In this document: positions 14,214 to 21,388 of the stretch, in pieces
Numbering within the stretch: position 1 is the first letter of the stretch
How the letters are laid out: every line of letters starts with the position of its first letter
Origin: an uncultured Clostridia bacterium
Lineage (GTDB): Bacteria > Bacillota > Clostridia > Peptostreptococcales > Anaerovoracaceae
Length of the DNA: 32,878 nt
Assembly: GCA_934247125.1 (NCBI GenBank)
Contig: CAKQIZ010000010.1
Span: 1 to 32,878 of the forward strand
Reading direction: 5' to 3'
Made by a program: the position numbers and the translations under genes
The notes under the pieces: generated by a model
What the model saw: only the letters and a program-made list of their open reading frames with translations
Databases searched by the model: none
What the model was told of the DNA's origin: nothing

Positions 14214-14807
14214 ATGAAAGCCAGCAGCAACAGACGCGACAGGCTCAACAGGCGTGACAGCTTCCGCCGTACGCAACGAAACGGCAGCAGATTTTACGAG
14301 GTCATCGACACCGGTCTCCCTTTCAGACTCACATTTGTATCCGCGACTGTAATGATAGCGATCGTCTTTGTCGTGTTCGCAACAACATGTTTTGCCGCGA
14401 TCACGCTTTCATCGGCATCCGAAAAACTCGAAAACGCAAGGACCGACGCCCGCAGCTGTGCCGGCTATTACGCTGCTGAATCGACCGCCGTCGATATACT
14501 TACGATACTTGCATCTGATGACGGCAATTCGCTGGCTGATAAAAACGGGGAACTGAAATACCGTCCGGACAGCGATACAAGCACCGTGATCACTATTTCC
14601 AGAAACGGCGGCAGTTTTTCTTTCGATGTGCCGCTTGATGTACCGCTCAATGAAAGCGCCGTAGCGGCTCAAAGCACAGGACGCTCTGCCTCAGATACAG
14701 TTCCCGGAAACGGCAAGATCAGTGCACAAAAAAACCTCCACGTGATCGCTCAGATCACTGAAGGCAATATAAACGTTATAGAATGGTATCTCCGGGATAC
14801 GGACTGA
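14214..14807 (+). CDS. Single-pass membrane protein, third gene of the pseudopilin-like cluster
   Basis: The 197-residue protein has a strongly basic cytoplasmic N terminus (about 1-30, many R/N/S residues), a hydrophobic helix near 40-65 and an extracytoplasmic domain. The sequence after the helix, CAGYYAAESTAVDIL, recalls the A-A-E segment of PilX-like minor pilins. No catalytic motif is seen. GGGAGG precedes the ATG at 14214, and only 28 bases separate it from the gene before. It ends the cluster; the 170-base spacer to the convergent flavoprotein gene holds no clear terminator. Function unknown. Confidence 0.55.
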   Translation: MKASSNRRDRLNRRDSFRRTQRNGSRFYEVIDTGLPFRLTFVSATVMIAIVFVVFATTCFAAITLSSASEKLENARTDARSCAGYYAAESTAVDILTILASDDGNSLADKNGELKYRPDSDTSTVITISRNGGSFSFDVPLDVPLNESAVAAQSTGRSASDTVPGNGKISAQKNLHVIAQITEGNINVIEWYLRDTD

Positions 14808-14977
14808 TCATGCCCACACATACAGGGCAACCTGATCGATCAGACTGAACAGACCGCTCAGACCCTGACACAGATCTGCGAAGTCGCAGGAGCGCCGACC
14901 CGCAGCATATCAACACTAAAGCTGGCACCCGTCACTCATGAGCATCAGAACACTCGAAAGCATCAGCACACTCGAAG

Positions 14978-15670
14978 CTAGAACGTATGCGTCCCGTACG
15001 CAAAATGGTTGCTGTGCTCAAGATCCTCGAGCAGCTCACTGTCACCTGCGGCCTTTGCAGCTTTTGCAGCATCATAAGTCCCCTTCAGCATCGCTGCAAG
15101 TCTCACCGTTTTTCTTCCCAGACCGTATGCAACTTCCCTGCCCTTTACTTTATCACCTGTTTTTCCATAAGTGGCGACCCAGTCGGCATCGACAAAATCA
15201 TTGCAGCTGTAAAAGCTCTGCATAGCCTGGAGCGTACTGGCAACGCCCGCACTGCCACAGGTTATCGCCGTCGCCGATACTTTGCCGCTCCCTATCGGCA
15301 TATATGCCAGTGCACGATCCATTATCGCCTTGCACTGCGCGGTGACGCTGTAAAAATACACAGGCACTCCGAAAATCACGGCATCCGACGATGCGATCGC
15401 ATCGTGTATCTGCTTTATAAAATCATCGCCGCAGACACATCTGCCGGTCTTTGCACATGCCCAGCAGCCTCTGCAGAACCTGAGCTCATCATCCGCCGCC
15501 TCGTAAACGCCCATGCGCTTTACTTCAACTTCGACAGCTCCGATACCCTGATCATCTGATCCGGACACCGAAATACAGCCTGCTGTCACTTCATCGAGAA
15601 GCTGATCGGTATTGCGTCCTTTTCTCGGACTCGTATTTATAACAAGTACTTTTATTTTTTGTTTAACCAT
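14978..15670 (-). CDS. Flavodoxin-fold NAD(P)H-dependent oxidoreductase with cysteine cluster
   Basis: The 230-residue cytoplasmic flavoprotein begins with the FMN-phosphate loop VINTSPRKGRNTD (about 10-22). It contains GVPVYFYSVTAQCKAIMDR (about 100-118), typical of the NADPH-dependent FMN reductase/iron-sulfur flavoprotein group. Cysteines C66, C69, C72, C78 and C80 lie in FCRGCWACAKTGRCVC, a compact arrangement that could bind an iron-sulfur cluster as in the archaeal and clostridial Isf proteins. The C-terminal 40 residues are rich in alanine and lysine. AAGGT is near the ATG at 15670. It lies downstream of ltaS on the same strand, with 88 bases between. The physiological electron acceptor is unknown. 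Confidence 0.85.
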   Translation of the reverse strand: MVKQKIKVLVINTSPRKGRNTDQLLDEVTAGCISVSGSDDQGIGAVEVEVKRMGVYEAADDELRFCRGCWACAKTGRCVCGDDFIKQIHDAIASSDAVIFGVPVYFYSVTAQCKAIMDRALAYMPIGSGKVSATAITCGSAGVASTLQAMQSFYSCNDFVDADWVATYGKTGDKVKGREVAYGLGRKTVRLAAMLKGTYDAAKAAKAAGDSELLEDLEHSNHFAYGTHTF

Positions 15671-15758
15671 ATCATACCTTCATGCATATCATTTGAGATA
15701 CTGCCGCCGCTGCAGCGATCCGGCACATACATCTGCCCGGAAACGCAGCCGGCCGATG

Positions 15759-17744
15759 CTACTCAGTCGTGCTCAGGACCTCTTTGTTTTTTTCGACCTG
15801 ACTGATCTTCATCCTTGAAACGTCAGCCGGATCGACTTCCTCCTTGAGCGCCAGGATCGTCGGCCCGAGGTATACGGTCTTGAGGATCTCGCTGTCAAGC
15901 GATATCTTGCTGTACTCCGTGAAGTTCTGCCCCTTGATATAGTAATTCTCACCAATCTTCACGACTTCGTCGATCCTGATATCCTTGACACCCATCTTCA
16001 GCTTCGTCGGCTCGTAAGGATTCTTGCCGCCGTATATATACTGCTTGCCGTAAAGCATATCGTATGACAGCGTCTCGAGGTTTGTGAGATAGTCATCGTC
16101 ATTTTTATGGTTCTGCTGGTATTTGTTCATCATGCCGACCGAAATGTCGAGCCTGCTGAGTATTTCTGACGTCAGCTCATAGGCATTGACGTCCTTGTCC
16201 TGCTTTTCCATACCGAAGTTGTTCCATATGATGTACTGCGTTTTGTAAAGCGAGCCCGATTTCATGTCGCTTTCTTCCATATCCAGTGCCGGCAGATGGT
16301 CTCCATACATGACGAGCACGACGTCCTCATCATATGATGCAAGCGTATCTGTAAGCTCCTTTACGAAAAGATCCATCTCATACACCTGGTTCGCATAGTA
16401 CTCATACGACCAGCGCTGCTCCTCTGACTCCGCCTTCGTCACTGTGACCGAAGGGTTCTCGATCACCTGCTCGGTCGGGTACTTGCCGTGACCCTGAACG
16501 GAGATCGTGTATATATAGTCAGTGCTCTCGGTACTGTTGAGCGCATCTACTATCTGCTCTGTCAGAAGTGCATCCTTCGCCCAGTTTTTCGGCGTCTTCA
16601 TCACGTTGTTCATGTATTCGAGGCTTGTGAACGTGTCGAATCCTATATTTGAAAATACTTTGTTCCTGCCGTAAAATGCGCCTCTGTGATTGTGTATCGC
16701 GTGTGATGAATATCCGAGCTGCCTGAGGTCATAAGGCGTAGACTCGCATGTCGTCTCCCTCAGTATCTCCTTGTACGGATACTCTCCGGGTCCGAAGAAC
16801 TTGACGCTCATGCCGGTCATGACTTCAAACTCGACGTTTGCCGTTCCTGCACCTACCGCAGGCACAGTCAGATATCCGGACGAATATTCTTTCATCAGCT
16901 GTCTGTAGTTTGGCGTCGGATCCTTGGAAAACTCCACTCCTTCGACCTGCGTCGGATCTATGAACGACTCGAGCTGCAGGAATATGATGTTCGGCTTGTT
17001 TTCCACATCCGTGTCATCATCCTCACCCGGAGTATATATACCGTCGTCCCCCAGCTCTCCACTGTCGAAAATACTTTTTATCTTCTCTTCGGAATAACCA
17101 TCCGGCTTGCTGATGCCTTTATCCATCCATGTCACCATGAAGCAGTACGGAACTCCGTTGTCTCTGTATCCATACGCCAGGTTGCCGAAGAAGGTATCCA
17201 GCACGCCTGTCCTGATCGCAGCCTGAAATGCTCCGACGGTTATCAGCGCTATCAGCATGATCGTCGCGATCGCCTTCTTGTAGTCTACTTTTTCCCTGAA
17301 TTTAGGCGCTTTGCGGAACAGTATTATAAACGCGAATACAAGCACCGCGATACCTGCCACTGACAGTATTATCGTAAGCGGCTTGAAATATGTCGACACT
17401 ATCGACATGCCGTCTTTCAGACTCTTGAGATCGTATACCGTGAACGGCGTCATCCTGTTGGAAAGTATGACACCATTGATTATACCGAGCGCAAGCCATA
17501 TGAGCGACAGCATGCACGTGGCAAACACGCACCGTCTGAAGAGCAGCGCCAGCGATATGACAGCAAAAATAAGCAGTACATTGCACAGGGAGACCAGAGG
17601 GCTCTGCACCATGAACAGTACTCCCTGAATAAGCGAATGTCTTGCAAGAGTTTCTATAATAAGATCGAGAACTATTGCTGTCACAAACAGTAATACAACG
17701 TAATTCTTCAAATACTTGTTGCAGAATTTCTTCAGCTTTTCCAT
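15759..17744 (-). CDS. ltaS: LtaS-family phosphoglycerol transferase (lipoteichoic-acid-synthase-like)
   Basis: The 661-residue membrane enzyme has about five N-terminal helices within residues 15-180 and an extracellular sulfatase-fold domain from about 250. The expected metal/catalytic residues are visible: E259 in FLQLESF, the nucleophile T301 in GAGTANVEFEVMTG, and D482-H483 in MYGDHLPAL. The family transfers glycerophosphate from phosphatidylglycerol to build polyglycerolphosphate on the cell surface. A TTG at 17762 could extend the protein by six residues into rsmA, but GGGAG placed before the ATG at 17744 makes that start better. It follows rsmA by 5 bases and is probably co-transcribed. 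An acidic linker (GEDDDTDVE, near 240-248) precedes the catalytic domain. A role in another phosphoglycerol polymer is possible. Confidence 0.87.
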   Translation of the reverse strand: MEKLKKFCNKYLKNYVVLLFVTAIVLDLIIETLARHSLIQGVLFMVQSPLVSLCNVLLIFAVISLALLFRRCVFATCMLSLIWLALGIINGVILSNRMTPFTVYDLKSLKDGMSIVSTYFKPLTIILSVAGIAVLVFAFIILFRKAPKFREKVDYKKAIATIMLIALITVGAFQAAIRTGVLDTFFGNLAYGYRDNGVPYCFMVTWMDKGISKPDGYSEEKIKSIFDSGELGDDGIYTPGEDDDTDVENKPNIIFLQLESFIDPTQVEGVEFSKDPTPNYRQLMKEYSSGYLTVPAVGAGTANVEFEVMTGMSVKFFGPGEYPYKEILRETTCESTPYDLRQLGYSSHAIHNHRGAFYGRNKVFSNIGFDTFTSLEYMNNVMKTPKNWAKDALLTEQIVDALNSTESTDYIYTISVQGHGKYPTEQVIENPSVTVTKAESEEQRWSYEYYANQVYEMDLFVKELTDTLASYDEDVVLVMYGDHLPALDMEESDMKSGSLYKTQYIIWNNFGMEKQDKDVNAYELTSEILSRLDISVGMMNKYQQNHKNDDDYLTNLETLSYDMLYGKQYIYGGKNPYEPTKLKMGVKDIRIDEVVKIGENYYIKGQNFTEYSKISLDSEILKTVYLGPTILALKEEVDPADVSRMKISQVEKNKEVLSTTE

Positions 17745-17749
17745 TTTTC

Positions 17750-18625
17750 TTATCTCCCACAATGCGCAGCCACTATATTCGCAATGGCTGCAAATTCTTT
17801 TATATCAAGCGTTTCGGCCCTTCTGACCGGATCTATCCCTGTTTCCTGCAGTACGGCTCTGACTTCATCTTTTGAAAGGCCGTTTACTCCCGTAAGTGAA
17901 TTGAGCAGCGTCTTTCTCCTCTGCCCGAATCCGTGTTTTATGCACGCAAAAAAGGTCTTTTCATCAGTGAGCTCTACGGGCCTTTCGCTTCGTATGGAAA
18001 GGTGCAGAACTGATGAATCCACCTTTGGTCTCGGTATGAATACTTCTTTCGGAACGACAGCTACCTGCTCAGCGGTGCAGTAGTACTGTACCGCCACGGA
18101 AAGCGCACCGTACGTCTTGCCGCCCGGCGCCGCCTTTATCCTGTCAGCGACCTCCTTCTGCATCATGATAGTGATGCTTTCAGCCTCAGTGCCGTTTTCC
18201 AGTATACCCATGATTATCGGGGTAGTGATGTAATACGGCAGGTTGCCGAGTATCTTAACGCTGCCTGTGAACGTCCCGGCTGATCTTTCTTCATCTATTA
18301 TTCCGTTTATATCTGTTTTCAATACGTCCTGATTGACTATGCGGATGTTGTCGTATCCGGCAAGCGTCTCCGACAGTATCGGTATGAGCTTGCTGTCTAT
18401 CTCGATGGCTACCACTCTGGCCGCCGGCTCTGCTGCTGCAGCTGTCAGCACCCCGATCCCCGGTCCGATCTCTATCACCAGATCATCCGGACCGATCTGT
18501 GCACCTTCGACGATCTTCTCGATCACGTTCCGATCGGTTATGAAGTTCTGTCCGAGGCTTTTTGACAGTTTGAAATCGTATCGTTCTCTTATATCCTGTA
18601 TCGTTGATGGTGAATATAATTTCAT
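17750..18625 (-). CDS. rsmA: 16S rRNA (adenine1518-N6/adenine1519-N6)-dimethyltransferase
   Basis: The 291-residue enzyme dimethylates the two adjacent adenines of the 16S rRNA 3' hairpin during 30S maturation. Clear family motifs are SKSLGQNFITD near 21-31, SAM-binding IEIGPGIGVL (51-60) and the NLPYY catalytic motif (128-132). A C-terminal domain carries GFGQRRKTLLNSL. Length is normal. GGAG precedes the ATG at 18625. It is 8 bases downstream of rnmV, the conserved Firmicute pair of rRNA-maturation genes. Confidence 0.96.
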   Translation of the reverse strand: MKLYSPSTIQDIRERYDFKLSKSLGQNFITDRNVIEKIVEGAQIGPDDLVIEIGPGIGVLTAAAAEPAARVVAIEIDSKLIPILSETLAGYDNIRIVNQDVLKTDINGIIDEERSAGTFTGSVKILGNLPYYITTPIIMGILENGTEAESITIMMQKEVADRIKAAPGGKTYGALSVAVQYYCTAEQVAVVPKEVFIPRPKVDSSVLHLSIRSERPVELTDEKTFFACIKHGFGQRRKTLLNSLTGVNGLSKDEVRAVLQETGIDPVRRAETLDIKEFAAIANIVAAHCGR

Positions 18626-18633
18626 CTGTATCT

Positions 18634-19173
18634 CTATGTCTCCTGCAAAGCTTTTTCCAGCTTTTCTTTCGTGATCCCGAATCTATTGAGCCGCTGCAGG
18701 AATGTCCTGCCGTTGCAGTACCCTATCCCCAGCGCTTTTCCTGCGACTTTTCGTTTAAAAGCAGAGTCAGCCTGTCCCGTCAGACCGTATCTTATCATAT
18801 CCTGCGCAGTCAGTTCTTTTGCCTTGCTGCCGTCCTCCAGTGTACAGTGTGCCATGGAAAGCGCAGTCCTGATGCTTTCCGGAGATGCGTTCTCTATACC
18901 TATATCTCCATCCCTGGTGGCATCGCTTCTGTCAAGAAAAGCCTGCCCTGCGTCCGGAAATCTTTCTGTCAGTTTTTTTCTTATCTGCCTGCCCGCATGG
19001 TCCGGATCCGTAAAGATTATTATGCCTTTCTCTGCGTATGCTTTTTCGATAAGTTCCCAGGTTCTACTTGTTATACCATATCCATGTGTTTCTATTGTGA
19101 CGGCATCGACACTTTTTTTGACCGCTGCCGTATCGTCACGTCCTTCGACGATTATTATCTCTTTTATTCTCAT
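18634..19173 (-). CDS. rnmV: Ribonuclease M5
   Basis: The 179-residue Toprim-domain nuclease matures 5S rRNA precursors in Gram-positive bacteria. The Toprim glutamate E10 lies in IIVEGRDD and the D-x-D pair D56/D58 in FTDPDHAG, followed by QIRKKL. The C-terminal half (GYCNGRTFLQRLNRFGIT) matches the DUF4093-like region of the family. Its position just before rsmA is conserved in Firmicutes and supports the call. The ribosome binding site before the ATG at 19173 is weak. Confidence 0.93.
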   Translation of the reverse strand: MRIKEIIIVEGRDDTAAVKKSVDAVTIETHGYGITSRTWELIEKAYAEKGIIIFTDPDHAGRQIRKKLTERFPDAGQAFLDRSDATRDGDIGIENASPESIRTALSMAHCTLEDGSKAKELTAQDMIRYGLTGQADSAFKRKVAGKALGIGYCNGRTFLQRLNRFGITKEKLEKALQET

Positions 19174-19284
19174 TATTACGCTGTCCTGTGTTCCTGCGCT
19201 TTACCATTCTATCTGCTATGTCTGCCCGTTGCCTGTCCCGGCACCGGCCGGCCTGTGCTTTACCGCTGTTCGGTTTGCCGCCGC

Positions 19285-19791
19285 TTACTGCTGATCGGAG
19301 CTGTCATCGCTTTCACTATCGTTGTCACTGTCATCGTCACTATCGTCGCTGTTAGTGATAGAGTCAGGGAACAGGAAGATAGTTTCTCCGGGCTTTATCA
19401 GTCTGAGCTGGTCGCGCGCCTGCTCCTCAACATTAGAGAGGTCGTTTACTTCCTCAAGTTCTTTTTCGAGCTGCTCTTTTTCTTCTATAAGTTCGCGTTT
19501 CTGTGCTTCTGCATCATGCTGCTCGCGTTTCAGCGAGAATATATTGAATATGGAAAACGAAAACAGCCCTAAAATGAGTACAATAACAAGGCCTATCATT
19601 ATTCTCCGTCTCGTGCGGTTTTTTCTGATAGCCATTTTTCCTCTTGTATTCTGTCTGGCGGCGGCTTTAGCTTTCGCTTCTTCTTTCGCTCTTTCCGCCC
19701 TTCTTTTTTCCAGCCTTTGTTTTCTGGCCTGCTCCATGTCGATGACCTGGCTGTTGTTTTTGAATTCTGTACTTCGTCGTCTTTTACCCAT
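19285..19791 (-). CDS. divIC: Septum formation initiator, DivIC/FtsB family
   Basis: The 168-residue bitopic protein has a highly charged basic N-terminal region (about 1-60), one membrane helix (about 66-82, MIGLVIVLILGLFSFSI) and an extracellular coiled coil (AEAQKRELIEEKEQLEKELEEV). The ARDQLRLIKPGETIF block is typical of DivIC/FtsB, which joins the division complex at the septum. The tail is unusual: SDDSDDDSDNDSESDDSSD, almost only serine and aspartate. The start is uncertain. The ATG at 19791 sits 6 bases after a promoter -10 and has no ribosome binding site. The in-frame ATG at 19635 has AGAGGA and would give the usual 117 residues. With the longer start it overlaps yabQ by 193 bases; with the shorter by 37. 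Confidence 0.82.
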   Translation of the reverse strand: MGKRRRSTEFKNNSQVIDMEQARKQRLEKRRAERAKEEAKAKAAARQNTRGKMAIRKNRTRRRIMIGLVIVLILGLFSFSIFNIFSLKREQHDAEAQKRELIEEKEQLEKELEEVNDLSNVEEQARDQLRLIKPGETIFLFPDSITNSDDSDDDSDNDSESDDSSDQQ

Positions 19792-20075
19792 GCACTGATT
19801 ATACCACAGCAGATTTTTTTCCACAATAACACCCCTGCGGAAAAGCCCAAAAACGCATGTACTGAAAGTCTTCCATATGCTGCGTAATACAGGAATTCCG
19901 GGATCGCTGCGCAGCAGACCGCCCAGAACAGCGATTCCTGCAGCAGCCGGGTGTATTTTGATGAAGCCCTTCGCTGCAGCAGGCGCAGCACCTGCCACAA
20001 AGTCTCTGTCAGCACTCCTGCACCTGCCATCACCGCCAGCGTCCCGGCCTGCCGGGTTATAAGCTCTGTCAGCAT
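19599..20075 (-). CDS. yabQ: Spore cortex biosynthesis protein YabQ-like
   Basis: The 158-residue protein has three or four hydrophobic segments in residues 8-95 and a YabQ-like pattern: a glycine-rich first helix, WQVLRLLQRR after it, then QESLFWAVCCAAIPEFLYYAAYGRLSVHAFLGFSAG in two pieces. YabQ is a forespore outer-membrane protein needed for cortex formation. The assignment rests on that pattern plus its place between yabP (4 bases upstream) and divIC, the conserved order in spore formers. The last 60 residues are basic and low in complexity (KKEGRKERKKKRK) and are encoded in the same DNA as the divIC N terminus in another frame, so the true end is less certain than the membrane part. Confidence 0.72.
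   Translation of the reverse strand: MLTELITRQAGTLAVMAGAGVLTETLWQVLRLLQRRASSKYTRLLQESLFWAVCCAAIPEFLYYAAYGRLSVHAFLGFSAGVLLWKKICCGIISAWVKDDEVQNSKTTARSSTWSRPENKGWKKEGRKERKKKRKLKPPPDRIQEEKWLSEKTARDGE
19798..19826 (-). promoter_or_regulatory. Promoter inside yabQ placed for leaderless divIC transcription
   Basis: On the minus strand TTGTGG (19826-19821) and TATAAT (19803-19798) are 17 bases apart, with TGG before the -10 (extended -10). The ATG at 19791 starts six bases after the -10, so transcription would begin at the codon. It would let divIC be expressed in vegetative cells apart from the sporulation genes upstream. Confidence 0.5.
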
Positions 20076-20079
20076 TTCA

Positions 20080-20340
20080 TCACTTCATCAGCCTGGCGAA
20101 AAAACCTTTCTCGCCTTTTTCCCTGACTTTAACGTACATCAGCGAATCCACGGTCCCTGTCACGACTGCTCTGCCCTCATCGAGATCAAGCATATGTATA
20201 TGCAGTCCGGAACCTTTTATTATCATCGCGCCTTTTCCGAGCGTGGCTCTGACCTCTTCCTCATCGAAACTGTCTATTTCACGGATATCCGTGACCGTTA
20301 CAGTGTCGCGATTCTCTATCGTGACTGTATGATTTTCCAT
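20080..20340 (-). CDS. yabP: Sporulation protein YabP
   Basis: The 86-residue protein belongs to the YabP/YqfC family, small proteins made in the mother cell and required for spore development. Family features are HTVTIENRDTVTVTDIREIDSFDEEEV in the first third, a central ATLGKGAMIIKGSGLHIHMLDLDEG, and a G-x-V-x-S-L-x-Y motif (GTVDSLMYV) near the end, in that order. GGAGG precedes the ATG at 20340. It heads the yabP-yabQ-divIC run, and a sigma-E-like promoter lies about 65 bases upstream. Confidence 0.9.
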   Translation of the reverse strand: MENHTVTIENRDTVTVTDIREIDSFDEEEVRATLGKGAMIIKGSGLHIHMLDLDEGRAVVTGTVDSLMYVKVREKGEKGFFARLMK

Positions 20341-20403
20341 AACTCGCCTCCTTTATGCTACCTCCGGATCTGTGCTGACCTGTGCTGAACGAAATCTTCT
20401 CTG

Positions 20404-20433
20404 CAGATATGGTTTCCTGATCAAAATATATTC
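20404..20433 (-). promoter_or_regulatory. Sigma-E-like promoter of yabP
   Basis: On the minus strand GAATATAT (20433-20426) and CATATCTG (20411-20404) are separated by exactly 14 bases. This fits the mother-cell sigma-E pattern GHATAnnT-14-CATAnnnT except for the last base. yabP is a sigma-E gene in Bacillus subtilis (established knowledge), which makes the match more credible. Confidence 0.45.
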
Positions 20434-20557
20434 TGCGGCGAAAGGAAATAGAACTTCGTGTTTTCCGTGGAGTGCCGGGATCTTAGAGTTTTGGCTCGAG
20501 GGAGGCTGGCGGCGAGTGCCGACACCTGAAAAAATCTTCGACGGCGAGTTCTTGCGG

Positions 20558-20660
20558 GCATTGCTGGATGAGCCGGAGGCGGCCGTTGCTGTCGGGCATT
20601 GCCGGCTGGATTGGAGGCGGCTGTTGCTTGCGAGTATTGCCGGATGAACCGGGGGCAAGA
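20558..20660. repeat. Degenerate tandem repeat, 38-bp period
   Basis: Units starting at 20558, 20596 and 20634 share GCATTGCCGG-like and GGAGGCGGC-like segments, the last one partial. It lies in the 1048-bp gene-free spacer 20341-21388 and has no supported ORF. Confidence 0.65.
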
Positions 20661-20675
20661 GCAGGCAGAGAGCCG

Positions 20676-20932
20676 TTGTGTAGGATCTCTCTCTTTTGAA
20701 AATTATTGCACAACCGACCTCTCGTCTGTGTATTTTCCCGTGAATTCCTTTTTCTATTACACAAGAATATGGATGATTTTTACATAAAAGCTGCATTTTC
20801 ATGTGATTTGGGTACTTTTTAGACGATTTCACACAAAACCATGTGTAATATTTTTTTGAAGGATATCATTTCTGCACATATTCGAGCGAGGTTGTGCAAT
20901 AATTTTTTCGACAGACAAAAAATTACACAAAT
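20676..20932 (+). repeat. ~255-bp TTGTGTA-ended structured element, copy B
   Basis: The element starts TTGTGTAGG (20676) and ends TTACACAA (20930). A first stem pairs its beginning with TTATTGCACAA (20703-20713). A central hairpin, TTCACACA (20828-20835) with TGTGTAA (20842-20848), is followed by seven T residues at 20851-20857. A last stem pairs GTTGTGCAATAATTTTTT with AAAAAATTACACAA (20891-20930). The segment 20727-20932 is about 95 percent identical by eye to the inverted copy at 12604-12809. Confidence 0.85.
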
Positions 20933-20957
20933 ATCGTCCGGAACAGGCTCGGATTAT

Positions 20958-21010
20958 AAGTATCTGAGCACAAATATCTGATCACAAGTATCTGAGCATA
21001 AATAACTGGA
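20958..21010. repeat. Short tandem repeat, 14-bp period, about 3.8 units
   Basis: Units at 20958, 20972 and 20986 follow the pattern AAGTATCTGAGCAC with one to three changes, and a partial unit follows at 21000. No coding role is evident. Confidence 0.75.
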
Positions 21011-21140
21011 TTCAGATCCACGGATTTCCGCATCTTTCCCATCGTCATGAAAGATGCGATGTCTGCAGAAAATTCCCTGGATCCGCCCTCGACAAGAATA
21101 TCGGCACGGTCTTTCAACGCACGATCTTTCAATGCACTTT

Positions 21141-21183
21141 AAAAAACGCTGTCCGACTTGTTTTCAAGTCAAACAGCGTTTTT
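21141..21183. terminator. Bidirectional terminator ending the purine operon
   Basis: ACGCTGT (21146-21152) pairs with ACAGCGT (21173-21179) and GACTTG (21155-21160) with CAAGTC (21165-21170), around TTTT. A-rich and T-rich flanks give a T6 tract on the minus strand and T5 on the plus strand. It lies about 205 bases past the purD stop. Confidence 0.88.
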
Positions 21184-21388
21184 ATATCATGTGGGATTCC
21201 TTGCGAAGGAATTGACGGAGCTCCAGCAGGCGGCTCGCCTTCGGCTCTCCGGGAGAAAAGGCAACGTTCGCTTCGCCCTCGCCTTCGGCTCCGCTGTCCG
21301 TTTTTCCGGGCGGCTCGTCTTCAGTGATCTTGCCCGGTTCTTCTATCAGTCACAAACCGCAGATCACAGATCACCACTCACCGATCGC

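Noticed and set aside
20923..21132. 69-residue minus-strand ORF beginning MKDRALKDRADILVEGG
   Set aside because: It includes the 14-bp tandem repeat and part of the element copy, has no clear ribosome binding site, and resembles no family I know.
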